Made by a program: the position numbers and the translations under genes. Under the pieces are notes generated by a model, which worked only from the letters and a program-made list of their open reading frames with translations, was not told the DNA's origin and made no database searches. A stretch of 64,000 bases of DNA from Catalinimonas alkaloidigena (GTDB lineage Bacteria; Bacteroidota; Bacteroidia; Cytophagales; Flexibacteraceae): assembly GCF_900100765.1 (NCBI RefSeq), contig NZ_FNFO01000001.1:124001-188000 (forward strand). Direction: 5' to 3'. Shown piece after piece: positions 35,601-44,014 of this stretch (its first letter is position 1; every line of letters starts with the position of its first letter).

Positions 35601-38600
35601 ATCACGTTCAGCAACCAGTCGGCCGTGAGCGCCAACCGTTTCAAATGGACCATTCTGCCCGGGTTGGGAAATCCGCAGGTGATTCAAACCAACAGTGCGG
35701 CGCCCTTTACGCGTCCCTTCCAGAACGACGGCGACACCACCATGCGCGTCAAGGTGTGGCTGGAAGCCTGGAATGCTGATAACGACACCTGTCGGAGTAC
35801 CTTCTTCGAAGAAGTGAAAATCTACCCGAATCCCAAAGCGGATTTTACCGTTGGGCCGATTCAGTGTAGCCCGGCAACGGTGAGCTTCGACTATACCAAT
35901 ACCCATCCGGAAAATGGCGAGTGGTACGTATGGGACTTCGGAGATACGACTATCACGGTCGACTCGAACGATGCCAAGCAACAGGTCTTCCATACGTTTG
36001 TCAACGACACGGACACGGTCAAGACGTTTACCGTCACGCTAACGACCCAGAACCGTTGGAGCTGTCCACGGGTCGTGACCAAAACGATCAAGGTGCAGCC
36101 CGTCGTGACGCTGGCGATTGAGCCGGTGATCGATGCTTGCGAGCCGTATAAAGTGACGTTTGTCAACAATTCGTCGAAAAGTGCGCGCTACTTCGAGTGG
36201 CACTTCAACGACGAAGACCACGGCGTCAGCGCCCAGAAAAGTCCAAGTTATACGTTCAGAGCTTCCCGCGACACGACTTATCAGGTCGTGGTAAAAGCCT
36301 GGCACATGGTAGACATCAACGCAGACTCGTGTGTGCAGGTCGATACCATCCCGGTGCGGGTGTTGGCCCGCCCCGAAGTGCTGGTCAACGAAATTCCGGA
36401 GGATTGTAGCGGCTCTGCCTTTGAGTTCAGCTACAACCAACTGACCTATGTGGATTCGCTGGTCTGGGTTTTCCATACGGGCGATACGCTGCGGACCCGC
36501 TCTACGGCTCCCTTCAAACGCGTCTTCCACAACGACAGCATCGCCCCGAAAACGTATACCGAATACCTCTACGTGCGGTCGGCGCAAGGATGCTGGGATA
36601 CCACGTCGGTTACTGTCAAAGTGAAGCCTTATGTGCGCGGTGGCTTTATGCTGAGCACTCGGCAGGGCTGTGGTAACTTGAGCGTGATCTTCCAGGATAC
36701 GTCCAATCTGGCCGCTACCAATCGGGAATGGCGGATCGAGAACAACGGTGAGCTTACAGTACGGTCGGATAAGTTCTTCCAGATACCGTTTACTAACGAG
36801 AGCGACGTAGTGCGGAAGATTCCGGTGCAGCTACGGGTGTGGAACAACTGGGATTTTTCTCAGGCTTGTGCTACCACCGTATACGATACCATCACGATTT
36901 ACCCGCAGCCTAAAGCGCGCTTTGCTCCCGAGTTGCCTAACTGTAACGCTTCGCCCTATCGGGTAGTGCTCCGCTACGAAGAGATCGTACCCGGGCAGGA
37001 GGTGTACCACTGGGATTTCGGGGACGGAACCACGCTGATCGATACCTTGAAAGACGGACGCGATAGTCTGGTGCACACCTTTACGACGACGACAGAGCAG
37101 GTCTTTGAGGTACGCATGCGGGTGGTTAATACCTGGGGTTGTACGGACAGTTCGCGCGTGCCCATCACGGTGAAGCCGGGAGCTCTTGCCGCGTTCCAGG
37201 CCATTATTGAGAACGAGTGTGCTCCGGCGGGTGTCAAGTTCAGAAACCAATCCCAGAACGCGAGTTACTTCAGATGGGATTTCGGAGACGGAAACACCAA
37301 GTCGGGATCGGCTTCCGAAGATTTTGTACACGAGTACGATGTCGCGGGAACGTATACCGTTACGCTGACCGCCTGGTACGACAACCTCACCACCGGCAAC
37401 AGCAAGCTGAAATCGTGTCCCAGCACCGTGACGCGTACCGTAGTGATTCACCAGAAGCCCATTCCGTTCATCAATGTTGCCGAAACACAGGGATGTAATC
37501 CGTTTACGGTGAAATTTAAGAACGGTACGTTGATGCCCGAAGAGCCGATGATGTACATCTGGGAGTGGGGAGACAATTCGTCTTCGGATACTACATATGC
37601 GCTTACCGATTCACTGTTCCATACGTTCAACAACCAAACCGACCTGAGTCGTGACTATGTCGTGACGTTGCGCGCCATCGGACCGACCTGCGACTCAGTA
37701 GCCCGCCAGACCATCAGAGTGCTGCCGGGGGCTGAGGCAGAAATCAGCGCGCTGAATACCGTCGGGTGTGGTCCGTTGACCAGTACCTTCATGGTACAAA
37801 GCCCTACGCCTCAGGTTACGTACGCGACATACAAATGGAACTCGAGCGATCCTACGTTCCCTAGAGTTGAATTCAAAATTGCGACGTCCTCGAACCGACA
37901 ATTGACCCATACGTTCCGGAACGATGGTACAACCGTAATACGGCACTGGGTATCGTTCAGCGTCGAGCAGGCTGGCGTAAACAGTTGTAATCCCCCGTCG
38001 GATACCATCTGGGTAACCGTATACCCGCGTCCGCAGGCTACCCTGAAAGTTACACAGCCCGAGTGTCAGGGCAACCCGGCCATTGTAGAGTTCCAGCGCG
38101 AAAATCTGGTCAATGTTGACTCGGTCTACTACGTAATTGCCAATCCGTCAGGGACACTGGATACCATCCGGACCGAGCAGGATACAATTTGGACCAAATC
38201 CTTCGAGAATCTGGGTGAAAAAACTCAGTTCTACACCATCCGGATGGTCTCCATTTCGGAGCACGGGTGCGAAATCGTAGGACCGCTTCAGCCTTTCCAA
38301 ATCCATCCGGCTTTTCAGGCGGCCATGGCTCCGGTAGCGGGTGGGTGTAGTCCACTGGAGTTTGAAGTGGAAAACCTGTCGACCAACCCGGGCGGATTAT
38401 ACGAGTGGATTCTGGAGGGGTCGGAGTTGGCAGAAAATATCTGGACGGGCAAAACCAGCGAGAAGCCCAAGGTGAAGTATGAGTATTACGGCCCGACTGA
38501 CAAAACGTTCGAGATCATTTTGGTCGCTCACTCACAGACCGGTTGTACGGATACCACACGCCAGACCGTCACGGTCTACGGAACCCCGCAACCCGACTTC

Positions 38601-39698
38601 TCCCTGGCGCCGTCGCCGTTGCAGTTGCCCGACCGGACCATTACCGTCCAGAACCTGACGGAGTACCAGGACCAATGGCACTATACCTGGATCATGGGGA
38701 ATGGCGATACGTTGGACATCGACTCGGCTACCTTCGCGTATACGTACGCCAACATCGATACAAACTATACCGATTCGCTGTTCACGGTAACGTTGCTGGC
38801 GCGCGGCAAAGGCGCGTATGCCTGTGAACAACGTATTTCCAAAACGCTGGTGATCCGTCCGGTGCCACCGGTGGCGGAGTTCGAAGCCGAAGCCGAGGGG
38901 TGTGCGCCGGTAACGGCGATCTTCAAAAACAAGTCGAAGTGGGGGCACACCTACACCTGGAGCTTTGGCGATGGCAGCACGGTGGTCACCACCAGCCTGG
39001 AAGACATCAAACACGATTATTACATTCCGGGAACGTACTCGGTACGCTTGCGTGTAACGGGACCTGGCGGAGAAACGATGGCCATCAAGCAGGACATCAT
39101 TACCGTCTACCGGATGCCACGCGTTACGTTCGAAACGTTCCCCAATCCGCCCGAAGTACGGATTCCGAACGAGCCGCTCAACTTCATCACGTACATCGAC
39201 TTTGAAGACCCGAACGAGGGGTACGAGTTCTTCTGGGATTTTGGCGATGGACTCACCTCCACGCAGCGGAATCCGGAGCACTTCTACCAGGAAGAAGGCG
39301 AGTACGTGGTATCGGTTACCGTCAAAACGAAGAACGGCTGTTCGGTTACGTACGTCGATTCGGCCGGTGCCAAGGCCATCATCGGTGGCGAAATCGTGAT
39401 TCCGAATGCCTTCTCGCCGAATTCGGGCGGACCTACGCGCGAGCGGGTCGACCTGCTCTACGGACAGCGCGACAACGATATTTTCTACCCGAAAGTGGTC
39501 GGTGCCCGCGAAATCTACATGCAGGTCTACAACCGATGGGGCGAACTGATTTTCGAAAGCAACGAGCTTGGTTACGGCTGGGACGGCTACTACAAGGGCG
39601 TATTGTCCAAACAGGATGTTTACGTCTATCGAATCGAAGTCAAGTTTGCCGACGGCCGAAGGGAGACGTTTGTGGGAGATGTAACGCTTGTTAGATAA
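29661..39698 (+). CDS. Giant PKD-repeat surface protein, T9SS type B sorted
   Basis: The product has 3,345 residues. A signal peptide (about 10-29, ending VWGQ) is followed by a very long array of immunoglobulin-like PKD/Cys-containing repeats. I count 17 segments of the type WxFGDG (for example WNWGDGS, WDFGDGT, WEWGDNS, WSFGDGS), alternating with units that open on a GCSP-like motif, spaced roughly 80-130 residues. The final 100 residues are the gliding-motility-associated C-terminal domain (VIPNAFSPNSGG, MQVYNRWGELIFES, YGWDGYYKG, DVYVYRIEVKFADG), the type B signal for the type IX secretion system. It resembles SprB-type adhesins, and a PorP/SprF gene follows 39 bases later. The start is set by the signal peptide. 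Base and codon use change near 33,370. Confidence 0.93.
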   Translation: MDKRFTESKRLGLVVLLFLLSAAGRVWGQCTIQDPNTNAATTNPSVRYNCLTSSGSPNYSHSIRFTSSVSGVLINWGDGTAPTPFSGTIASHTYTTEGIFTYTITGCSGITRGMIVNAVPPADIPDPVSITSPAGTIDNKRCVPEDLVFRIQPQDPDWRTNAFAQYEINWGDGTTQMVDIRSFRLDANGLGAVYVPEPIPHTYLPDQAGCSLMVNITYRNACGRNPSTPGRYAFGEYYFLDRDSAMVTPNPVILCDLNDVTLTATPLFNCLDSTNRYIRWEAIEDITPGCGPFSAFVPNPASPDPNIRDGFRPYDANRVITIPRSCFRDIVSADSTYMVRMTIRNQCGDDAVDVPIRVVAPYQPVFSAVDNTCPGAPMTFTNSTPDPYGVQTYEWNWGDGSAVQRSGSSSVNHTYTSGGEYWVKLTTLVQTSYGPQCSKIDSIRVRVRETVGPRVVIDPKEACGSLTTTLTNVSTFAAGASWTNWELGGNTNYNGTKTFLPSPGTYTSGSTGQRVIVTDPNPADSSVTIFYPDWGRYSARVQAQSGSCPPTWSDYERVYIYPVPKVNWKISDTVLCLGNYLTIRDSSRVDIRSYTNERGLGNDAHRIDWHLDFGDGSAAKTGKVYSSWNNADTADYYSPSKSNRITQYLFADTGTYWVKYRVWTEHCEAEDSIRIRVIDNAKPKIQVVQSGCSDALVTFVNQTDTVPNTVYEWIIRRGTTPWDTIRTTSYAPFDHLLPYYGVQATAQYRIRLRTITGTPASGYCYAETADKTIQVRPSPVARIDVRPNEGCGDTLVLGGSSFQNASQFMPANSTYKWTFGNGNSYVGGEFDPLPSQQYVNTSDSVRYFPVELEITTPAGCVFRASDQVRVNPSANLSVQVPDTVCAGQSVTLTAEGNLLRESSLVWIIRGASSTVVTGRKTVNYTFTNGGLFPVPVQIDLSGSNATSCSGTTTRQVIVLPSMNVNLTAQPFSACAGTPVAFAAQFTPGGPDSTMYGALTYTWNFGDGSPVVSNDQAVMYHAFENVTAAPVTRTVTVTVQGGYGCGTTVSTPVVVQPAVVAAFAPDQTEGCSPLRVNFTNLASGGTVSWWERVLPGGARVSLTPGPGGNLTRTFSNTDLNNALSYEIMQVVSNGSCADTLRDTITVYPYPQANFTYTSGASCSPVTIEFDPATSQGGRRYYWDFGDGTPVETRSSNVPVTHTFTNLVATPQNFTVTLRVENDAPWRCSDVETQVITVRPTVIAAFDMDQDVSCSPLAVQFGNRSSAAASRFLWERRQISPSLSPWEFLSTQANPNTTFESRSETDTTWYVIRLLAQDSDGICEAEAFDTVAVLPKPSVVFTASPAEECANVNLELDNTGTTGGTHFAYYRRFVHADSTWRLFHQATTTTSNVIEVFENYTLNTQFYDIKLVVTNGNICRDSLTRRITVKPYVQAGFTMDVTTGCTPLQVTLTNTSTTSAKAFYWDFGDGTTRSTGSRAPFIHTFSNFFSDRDTVYTVQLVAGDNTTGCFDTLRLPVRIYPQPRARIVANNPPSCSPATFEFDPSGSVGGDVIDWSIDGWTLTTTSRSKVTRPLRNTSNAPREVWAYLTVRTTSGCQSVDSVKVTIQPEVTASFTAPQDTTCTPRQVQFTNTSTGPYDQSSWQFMHPQEGLITSTAQHPLVTFNNTTDGFIAIPVRLVVSRSLSPQCPSEPYLDTIYVAPKPRARFVASDPGCGSTEVTFTYQDKAPGANGETYQWYIGTTLVATRTAANAGASYKYPFNNTTSGLQNYIVRLVTTNRWGCDREFRDTIQVQPQVTARFDSVPDGCGEYTVTFVNRSVNARNFVWDFDDNTTSTDRNPTHTFPGEGVYTVKLTAWYMSDSTDDVCVKEYTQVIRVAPKPKADPKATPVTCSPQTFTFSYGALQTAGVTRTWKLHNGERVTANDNASFTRSYVNTTAVPQVVREWLVVRSAAGCLDSAYVDITINPNVEAGFTYEADGCSPRNITFSNQSAVSANRFKWTILPGLGNPQVIQTNSAAPFTRPFQNDGDTTMRVKVWLEAWNADNDTCRSTFFEEVKIYPNPKADFTVGPIQCSPATVSFDYTNTHPENGEWYVWDFGDTTITVDSNDAKQQVFHTFVNDTDTVKTFTVTLTTQNRWSCPRVVTKTIKVQPVVTLAIEPVIDACEPYKVTFVNNSSKSARYFEWHFNDEDHGVSAQKSPSYTFRASRDTTYQVVVKAWHMVDINADSCVQVDTIPVRVLARPEVLVNEIPEDCSGSAFEFSYNQLTYVDSLVWVFHTGDTLRTRSTAPFKRVFHNDSIAPKTYTEYLYVRSAQGCWDTTSVTVKVKPYVRGGFMLSTRQGCGNLSVIFQDTSNLAATNREWRIENNGELTVRSDKFFQIPFTNESDVVRKIPVQLRVWNNWDFSQACATTVYDTITIYPQPKARFAPELPNCNASPYRVVLRYEEIVPGQEVYHWDFGDGTTLIDTLKDGRDSLVHTFTTTTEQVFEVRMRVVNTWGCTDSSRVPITVKPGALAAFQAIIENECAPAGVKFRNQSQNASYFRWDFGDGNTKSGSASEDFVHEYDVAGTYTVTLTAWYDNLTTGNSKLKSCPSTVTRTVVIHQKPIPFINVAETQGCNPFTVKFKNGTLMPEEPMMYIWEWGDNSSSDTTYALTDSLFHTFNNQTDLSRDYVVTLRAIGPTCDSVARQTIRVLPGAEAEISALNTVGCGPLTSTFMVQSPTPQVTYATYKWNSSDPTFPRVEFKIATSSNRQLTHTFRNDGTTVIRHWVSFSVEQAGVNSCNPPSDTIWVTVYPRPQATLKVTQPECQGNPAIVEFQRENLVNVDSVYYVIANPSGTLDTIRTEQDTIWTKSFENLGEKTQFYTIRMVSISEHGCEIVGPLQPFQIHPAFQAAMAPVAGGCSPLEFEVENLSTNPGGLYEWILEGSELAENIWTGKTSEKPKVKYEYYGPTDKTFEIILVAHSQTGCTDTTRQTVTVYGTPQPDFSLAPSPLQLPDRTITVQNLTEYQDQWHYTWIMGNGDTLDIDSATFAYTYANIDTNYTDSLFTVTLLARGKGAYACEQRISKTLVIRPVPPVAEFEAEAEGCAPVTAIFKNKSKWGHTYTWSFGDGSTVVTTSLEDIKHDYYIPGTYSVRLRVTGPGGETMAIKQDIITVYRMPRVTFETFPNPPEVRIPNEPLNFITYIDFEDPNEGYEFFWDFGDGLTSTQRNPEHFYQEEGEYVVSVTVKTKNGCSVTYVDSAGAKAIIGGEIVIPNAFSPNSGGPTRERVDLLYGQRDNDIFYPKVVGAREIYMQVYNRWGELIFESNELGYGWDGYYKGVLSKQDVYVYRIEVKFADGRRETFVGDVTLVR

Positions 39699-39737
39699 CA
39701 ACCTGAACCCGAGGTGGGAGGGCGTAACAGAATTGAT

Positions 39738-40760
39738 ATGAAGCGAATTTTTACCCTATTCTTGTTGATGTGGGGCGGAACGGTGCTGGCGCAGGACCCA
39801 CAGTTCTCGCAATACTACGCGGCACCGTTGTACCATAACCCGGCCTTTGCGGGGGGCGCGGGGCGCGATCGGTTTGTCTTGAATTATCGCAACCAGTGGC
39901 CCTCGATTCCCGGTGCTTTTGTGACCTACGCGTTTTCGTACGATCATTACGCCCGGAAATACAACAGCGGGTTTGGCATTAGCGCCACCACCGACAAGGC
40001 GGGTTCGGGCAACCTCCGTTCGTCGAGTCTGGGTGCGGCCTATGCCTACCAGTTGGCGCTGAACCGCGTCTGGATGGTGCGGGCTGGGTTGCAGTTCGGC
40101 TATGCGTTCCGCAACATCGATTACTTCCGGCTGACGTTCGGCGACCAAGTGGACCCGCGCGGGTTTGCGCAACGCCCTACTAACGACATGACCCAGTTCA
40201 ACATCGAAAACATTGGCTACTTCGACGTCAGCTCGGGATTTCTGTTGTATTCCCGGCAGTTCTGGTTCGGGATGGGTGCGCATCACATGAACGAGCCGAA
40301 CCAATCGCTGGTGGAAAGCAACTCGGGCCTGCCCATGCGCATGACGTTCACGGCCGGTACGGTGATTCCGCTGCAAAGCCGGGTGATTCGCTCCCGCAAC
40401 ATCCGCAAAGGCCTGGAGCCTGACAAAAGCCTGACGCCCTCGGTGTTGTACAAGTTTCAGGGGGAATTCGACCAGATGGACATCGGGTGTTACATCTATT
40501 ACAAACCGCTGGCCGTGGGCTTCTGGTACCGGGGCCTTCCGGTCAAGAACTACCGCCAGGGCCTCTACAATCACGATGCCGTGGTGTTGCTGCTGGGGGT
40601 GAAACAACCCAATTACCGCATCGGGTACAGCTACGACCTGACCATTTCGGGCCTGGGGGCCAATACGGGGGGCGCGCACGAAATTTCGCTCACGTACGAG
40701 TTCGACACCAAAGTAAAGCTGAAGAAGAAACCTAAGCTGATTCCGTGTCCGAAGTTTTAG
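39738..40760 (+). CDS. PorP/SprF family T9SS outer-membrane protein
   Basis: The product has 340 residues. The signal peptide ends GTVLAQ and is followed by the family signature DPQFSQYYAAPLYHNPAFAG. The rest is a beta-barrel of the PorP/SprF type (LNYRNQWPSIPGAFVTYAFSYDHY, then FGMGAHHMNEPNQS). SprF in Flavobacterium is needed for surface attachment of SprB, whose gene lies just upstream, and the same pairing is seen here. The start at 39738 is preferred to one 24 bases earlier because it opens on the signal peptide. The C-terminal tail is Lys-rich and ends CPKF. Confidence 0.95.
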   Translation: MKRIFTLFLLMWGGTVLAQDPQFSQYYAAPLYHNPAFAGGAGRDRFVLNYRNQWPSIPGAFVTYAFSYDHYARKYNSGFGISATTDKAGSGNLRSSSLGAAYAYQLALNRVWMVRAGLQFGYAFRNIDYFRLTFGDQVDPRGFAQRPTNDMTQFNIENIGYFDVSSGFLLYSRQFWFGMGAHHMNEPNQSLVESNSGLPMRMTFTAGTVIPLQSRVIRSRNIRKGLEPDKSLTPSVLYKFQGEFDQMDIGCYIYYKPLAVGFWYRGLPVKNYRQGLYNHDAVVLLLGVKQPNYRIGYSYDLTISGLGANTGGAHEISLTYEFDTKVKLKKKPKLIPCPKF

Positions 40761-40813
40761 CCCGGTCGCTTTAATGGCGCTGGTGGCGCGTGGAACTTCG
40801 AACGCAAATCCTG

Positions 40814-41893
40814 TTATTCTAATCGAACATCGCCGTAACGCGAACGCACGGTGATGTTCGATTTATTTTTGGACTGTCCGCCGAACGTGCCGCGTGCCTT
40901 GAGGCTGTGGTTCTGTTCGATGCGTTCGTTGAAGTTCAGGTTAAGGCCAGAATGGCGCAGGTTGCCGTAGTCGATGTCGACGTCGAATTGCCCGGCGGCT
41001 TCCGGCGCAAAACGCAGGCGAATGGAGCTGAACTCGCCTTCGGCCGCAATCCGTTCCACCCCCGGGGCAATGTGATCGATCTCGAACTTGGGACAGTAGC
41101 TGATGTCGCTTTCCAACCGTTGCGTTAGTTTTCCGAGCGAAAAACCACAGTACCGGATGTCGGCCGTGAGGGCGTGCGCTTCGTCGATGGCGACTGAGCC
41201 GTAGCGGCTGTCCAGGTTCAGTTGGTCGGCCGTACCCAACGTCAGGTCCGAATAACTGTTGTCCAATTGCAGGGTGCCGCACTTCTCCAGCTCCATTTTC
41301 GAGTACTTGACGTCCAGTTTGCCTTGTTGCATTTCGCGGATTTCTCCGGCTCCGAACGAGAGGTCGACGTAAGCTTCTTTGCTGGTGATGCGCTCCGTGC
41401 GAAGCGTTCCGTACTTCACTTCCAGTTGCAGTGGTCCGTGGAAGTCGGCCAGATACACGTCGCCGAACTGATTTTCGATCTCCAGCGGATTTTGCGCCGG
41501 CATGTTGACGGTGTAATTGACTTCCAGTTGATTGGTTTTTTCTTCCGCCCAGTTGAGCATGCGCTCGAAAAAGCCTTCGCTGCGGTCGATCTCCGTCCCG
41601 AAGTAGATGCGGCCTGTGCTACGTTCAATGTTGATTTTGACCCGATCCAGCTTCTTTTGAAGGTCGTCTGCGTCGCCATCGCGGACAATGATGTTCACGT
41701 CGACGGTGATTTTTCCCTGCGCAGTGGTGTTGACGTGCACCTTTCCGTACCGGTTGTCGATGGCGAGTTTGTCGCTGGCCGAAACGTCAAACTGCTTGCT
41801 GATCTTGCGCGATCTTTCGGCGGCCCATGCGGTGGAGGTCAGGCCGAGAATCAGCGTGCAAAGGAGCAGGCATCTATAAATTGAGGTTTGCAT
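40814..41893 (-). CDS. DUF4097-like secreted beta-solenoid protein
   Basis: The product has 359 residues. A signal peptide (about 1-24, cleaved after AWA) is followed by repeated short strands that look like a right-handed beta-helix or adhesin fold: DKLAIDNRYGKVHVNT, NPLEIENQFGDVYLADF, GTLQLDNSYSDLTLG, QLNLDSRYGSVAIDEA, and a final ITVRSRYGDVRLE. This is the pattern of DUF4097/head-domain adhesin proteins found with ECF sigma loci. Its start lies 20 bases inside the upstream anti-sigma gene, so it is co-translated with it. The function is unknown; it is probably a sensor or effector of the sigma system. Confidence 0.8.
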   Translation of the reverse strand: MQTSIYRCLLLCTLILGLTSTAWAAERSRKISKQFDVSASDKLAIDNRYGKVHVNTTAQGKITVDVNIIVRDGDADDLQKKLDRVKINIERSTGRIYFGTEIDRSEGFFERMLNWAEEKTNQLEVNYTVNMPAQNPLEIENQFGDVYLADFHGPLQLEVKYGTLRTERITSKEAYVDLSFGAGEIREMQQGKLDVKYSKMELEKCGTLQLDNSYSDLTLGTADQLNLDSRYGSVAIDEAHALTADIRYCGFSLGKLTQRLESDISYCPKFEIDHIAPGVERIAAEGEFSSIRLRFAPEAAGQFDVDIDYGNLRHSGLNLNFNERIEQNHSLKARGTFGGQSKNKSNITVRSRYGDVRLE

Positions 41894-42437
41894 TCTCTTT
41901 TTTCTGTTTTACTTCTTTTAAAATCTGCATCTGCTGGTTAAGCAAATCGATGCGTAAACGTAGGTTTTGAATCATCGCGGCCCGCACCAGTTGCGGATCG
42001 GCGGCCCGGGGCAGTTCCCCGCGCAATTCTACATACATCGAGTCCAGGTGCGCCAGATCGGCCCCGAATTCCAGTTCTTCGGCTTCGCTGGCTACGGCCG
42101 CCAGGTCTTCTTTCTTCTGGGCAATCAATGCCGTATAGTAAGCTTCTACTTCGTTCAGATAGGGGCCTTTCTGCATTTGGGCCGTGGTGTCGACCGGTTC
42201 CTGTTGGGCCGTCAGGTGGAAATCCTGCCACCCCAGCGCGTAGCCCACAAATACCAGGAGGGCGGCTACCGCGGCCGTTTGCAGCAGACGACGCCACGCG
42301 TAGCGATTCTTTTGTTGAGACGAAGGCGTGGTCTCGTCCAGCTTGTGCGCGATTTTCTGCCAGAGATCGGGGTGGGGCTCGAAGCGATCGAGCTCATCCC
42401 GGTGCTCACGGATAAATTTTTCTAAGTCATCTTCCAT
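41874..42437 (-). CDS. Putative membrane anti-sigma factor
   Basis: The product has 187 residues. The cytoplasmic N-terminus (about 1-50) has the short Bacteroidota anti-sigma pattern FIREHRDELDRFEPHPDLWQKIAHKL. A single transmembrane helix lies near 50-70 (LLQTAAVAALLVFVGYALGW). The periplasmic part (about 90-187) is helical and charged and may form coiled-coil dimers. It lies 4 bases after the ECF sigma gene and overlaps the DUF4097-like gene, the usual order sigma, anti-sigma, exported protein. Confidence 0.8.
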   Translation of the reverse strand: MEDDLEKFIREHRDELDRFEPHPDLWQKIAHKLDETTPSSQQKNRYAWRRLLQTAAVAALLVFVGYALGWQDFHLTAQQEPVDTTAQMQKGPYLNEVEAYYTALIAQKKEDLAAVASEAEELEFGADLAHLDSMYVELRGELPRAADPQLVRAAMIQNLRLRIDLLNQQMQILKEVKQKKENANLNL

Positions 42438-42441
42438 CCTG

Positions 42442-42984
42442 CTATCCGTTAAGTAGTTCTCGAATCTTCTTGCGGGCGCGGTTGTACTGCGATTTCGACG
42501 TCTGCTCCGAAATGTTCAGAATCTGTCCGATTTCGCCGTGATCGTACCCTTCCAGGCAGTAGAGGGTAAACACCAGCCGGTAGCCGTCGGGCAGGCCCTG
42601 AATGGTACGGTGTACCTGGTCGACATCGTACGGATACACGGGCTCGTCTGGTTCCTCGTGCGGCTGTTCCTCGTCGAACTGATCGGTCACTACCAACGGC
42701 TGTCGCTGGTACTTCCGCAGAAAATTGAGGGCGTTGTTGATCACGATCCGCTTCAGCCACAGGCCGAACGAACTTTCGCCTTTGAACTGATGAATTTTAG
42801 TAAACGCATCCACAAACGATTCCTGCAGTAGATCTTCGGCCACACCATAGTCGTTCACGAGCCTCATGGCCACGTTCAGCATGGCCCGGGCGTACCGGGC
42901 GTACAGCTCATGCTGCGCCTTGCGGTCACCTTGTCGGCATCGTTCAACCAGGAGCACGTTAATGTCTTGCAAGACAGCTTCCAA
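42442..42984 (-). CDS. ECF RNA polymerase sigma factor
   Basis: The product has 180 residues. Region 2 contains AEDLLQESFVDAFTKIHQFKGESSFGLWLKRI followed by VINNALNFLRKYQR. Region 4 has the helix-turn-helix HGEIGQILNISEQTSKSQYNRARKK. It is the first gene of a three-gene minus-strand set with an anti-sigma factor and a DUF4097-like protein. No exact TAnnTTTG element is seen upstream, which may mean autoregulation by its own promoter type. Confidence 0.95.
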   Translation of the reverse strand: MEAVLQDINVLLVERCRQGDRKAQHELYARYARAMLNVAMRLVNDYGVAEDLLQESFVDAFTKIHQFKGESSFGLWLKRIVINNALNFLRKYQRQPLVVTDQFDEEQPHEEPDEPVYPYDVDQVHRTIQGLPDGYRLVFTLYCLEGYDHGEIGQILNISEQTSKSQYNRARKKIRELLNG

Positions 42985-43066
42985 TTTCGAGTTGGTTTGT
43001 ACTAATAGATTTCAGGAAAGTGGGAGAGGTTGCATCCCACCGAAAAATATTTTCAGAAAAAGGCAT

Positions 43067-43098
43067 AAAAAAACCCTTTCGGGCTGAAAGGGCTTTTT
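43067..43098 (-). terminator. Intrinsic terminator of the TPR protein gene
   Basis: A 7-bp stem (CCCTTTC at 43074-43080 with GAAAGGG at 43086-43092), GGGCT loop, is flanked by runs of A and T on both sides. On the minus strand it ends in seven T residues, 87 bases past the stop at 43185. It could also act on the plus strand. Confidence 0.8.
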
Positions 43099-43184
43099 CC
43101 GGTATGAAGTGACAGAAATTACAACTTAGTAAAACGGCAGGGCGTAGCGCGAAAGGACTTGCCTTGCTTGAAGGGCTGAGCGTC

Positions 43185-43967
43185 TTATTTCTGCGCCGGT
43201 TGGTTCATGGCCGCCAGGTTGCCCTTCGCCAGCGCAAAATCCGGGAACAGTTCGAGTGCTTTCTGGTACTTGGCCTTGGCCTCGGCATCGTTGCCGGTTT
43301 CCTGATTCAGCACCCCTTGCAGGTTGTACACTGCCGCCAGAATCGGGACCTGTTGCGACTGCTGCCGTTGCCCGGCCGACAGCGTGACCTGCTGCGTAGC
43401 GGCATCCTTGTGCTTCTCCAACATGGCCAGCGAGTTGCGTGCTTCGTTGTAGCGCTTCAACTGGAACTGGAGCGTGGCCAGTTCGTAGAGGTGGTACACG
43501 TTTTCGGTATTCATGTACAGTTTTTCGTACGAACTCACGGCCTCGGCCAACAAGCCCAGGTTCTTCTCCGAAATGGCTTTGATCTCCACCATCTCCAGGT
43601 TGTTGGGGCGTACGTCGACAATGTCGCGAGCCACGAACAGGCAGGACGAATACCGATTCAGGTTGAAATAGAGGTAGGCCAGCGTATCCTTCAGGGTTTC
43701 TTCCTGCGGGTGCAGCGCCATCATGTTGTAGAGGGCCTGCACGGCCACGTCGCCGTCGTTGTATTTCAGCGACTGCTCAAACACCTGTTCCTGCACGGCA
43801 TACGGATCGAGCGAAGGGGCCGTCGGAGTCGAAGTGGCGGCCGGCGTTGCGGGGGTGGTCGTGGTTTCCGCGGCGGGTTCGTCTTTCTTTTTACGGCGCT
43901 GTGCGGAGGCGTCGTACACGCCACTAAAGCCGACCAGGAGCGTCAGCAGGACTACTTTCCAATTCAT
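43185..43967 (-). CDS. Exported TPR-repeat protein
   Basis: The product has 260 residues. The signal peptide (about 1-22, ending ASA) is followed by a Lys-rich patch and a Pro/Thr/Ala-rich linker (about 32-52). About four tetratricopeptide repeats follow, for example LAYLYFNLNRYSSCLFVARDI, YELATLQFQLKRYNEARNSL and AVYNLQGVLNQETGNDAEAKAKYQKALELFP. It probably acts as a protein-binding scaffold in the periplasm. It is monocistronic, with a TAnnTTTG element 30 bases upstream and a terminator downstream. The partner is unknown. Confidence 0.85.
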   Translation of the reverse strand: MNWKVVLLTLLVGFSGVYDASAQRRKKKDEPAAETTTTPATPAATSTPTAPSLDPYAVQEQVFEQSLKYNDGDVAVQALYNMMALHPQEETLKDTLAYLYFNLNRYSSCLFVARDIVDVRPNNLEMVEIKAISEKNLGLLAEAVSSYEKLYMNTENVYHLYELATLQFQLKRYNEARNSLAMLEKHKDAATQQVTLSAGQRQQSQQVPILAAVYNLQGVLNQETGNDAEAKAKYQKALELFPDFALAKGNLAAMNQPAQK

Positions 43968-43996
43968 GTCGTTTATTAATTATCAGGTTGAACAGA

Positions 43997-44004
43997 CAAA
44001 TTTA
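43997..44004 (-). promoter_or_regulatory. TAnnTTTG element of the TPR protein gene
   Basis: The minus strand reads TAAATTTG, an exact -7 match 30 bases before the start at 43967, in the gap after the nucleotidyltransferase gene. No -33 TTG is seen. Confidence 0.55.
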
Positions 44005-44014
44005 ACGGAAACTT

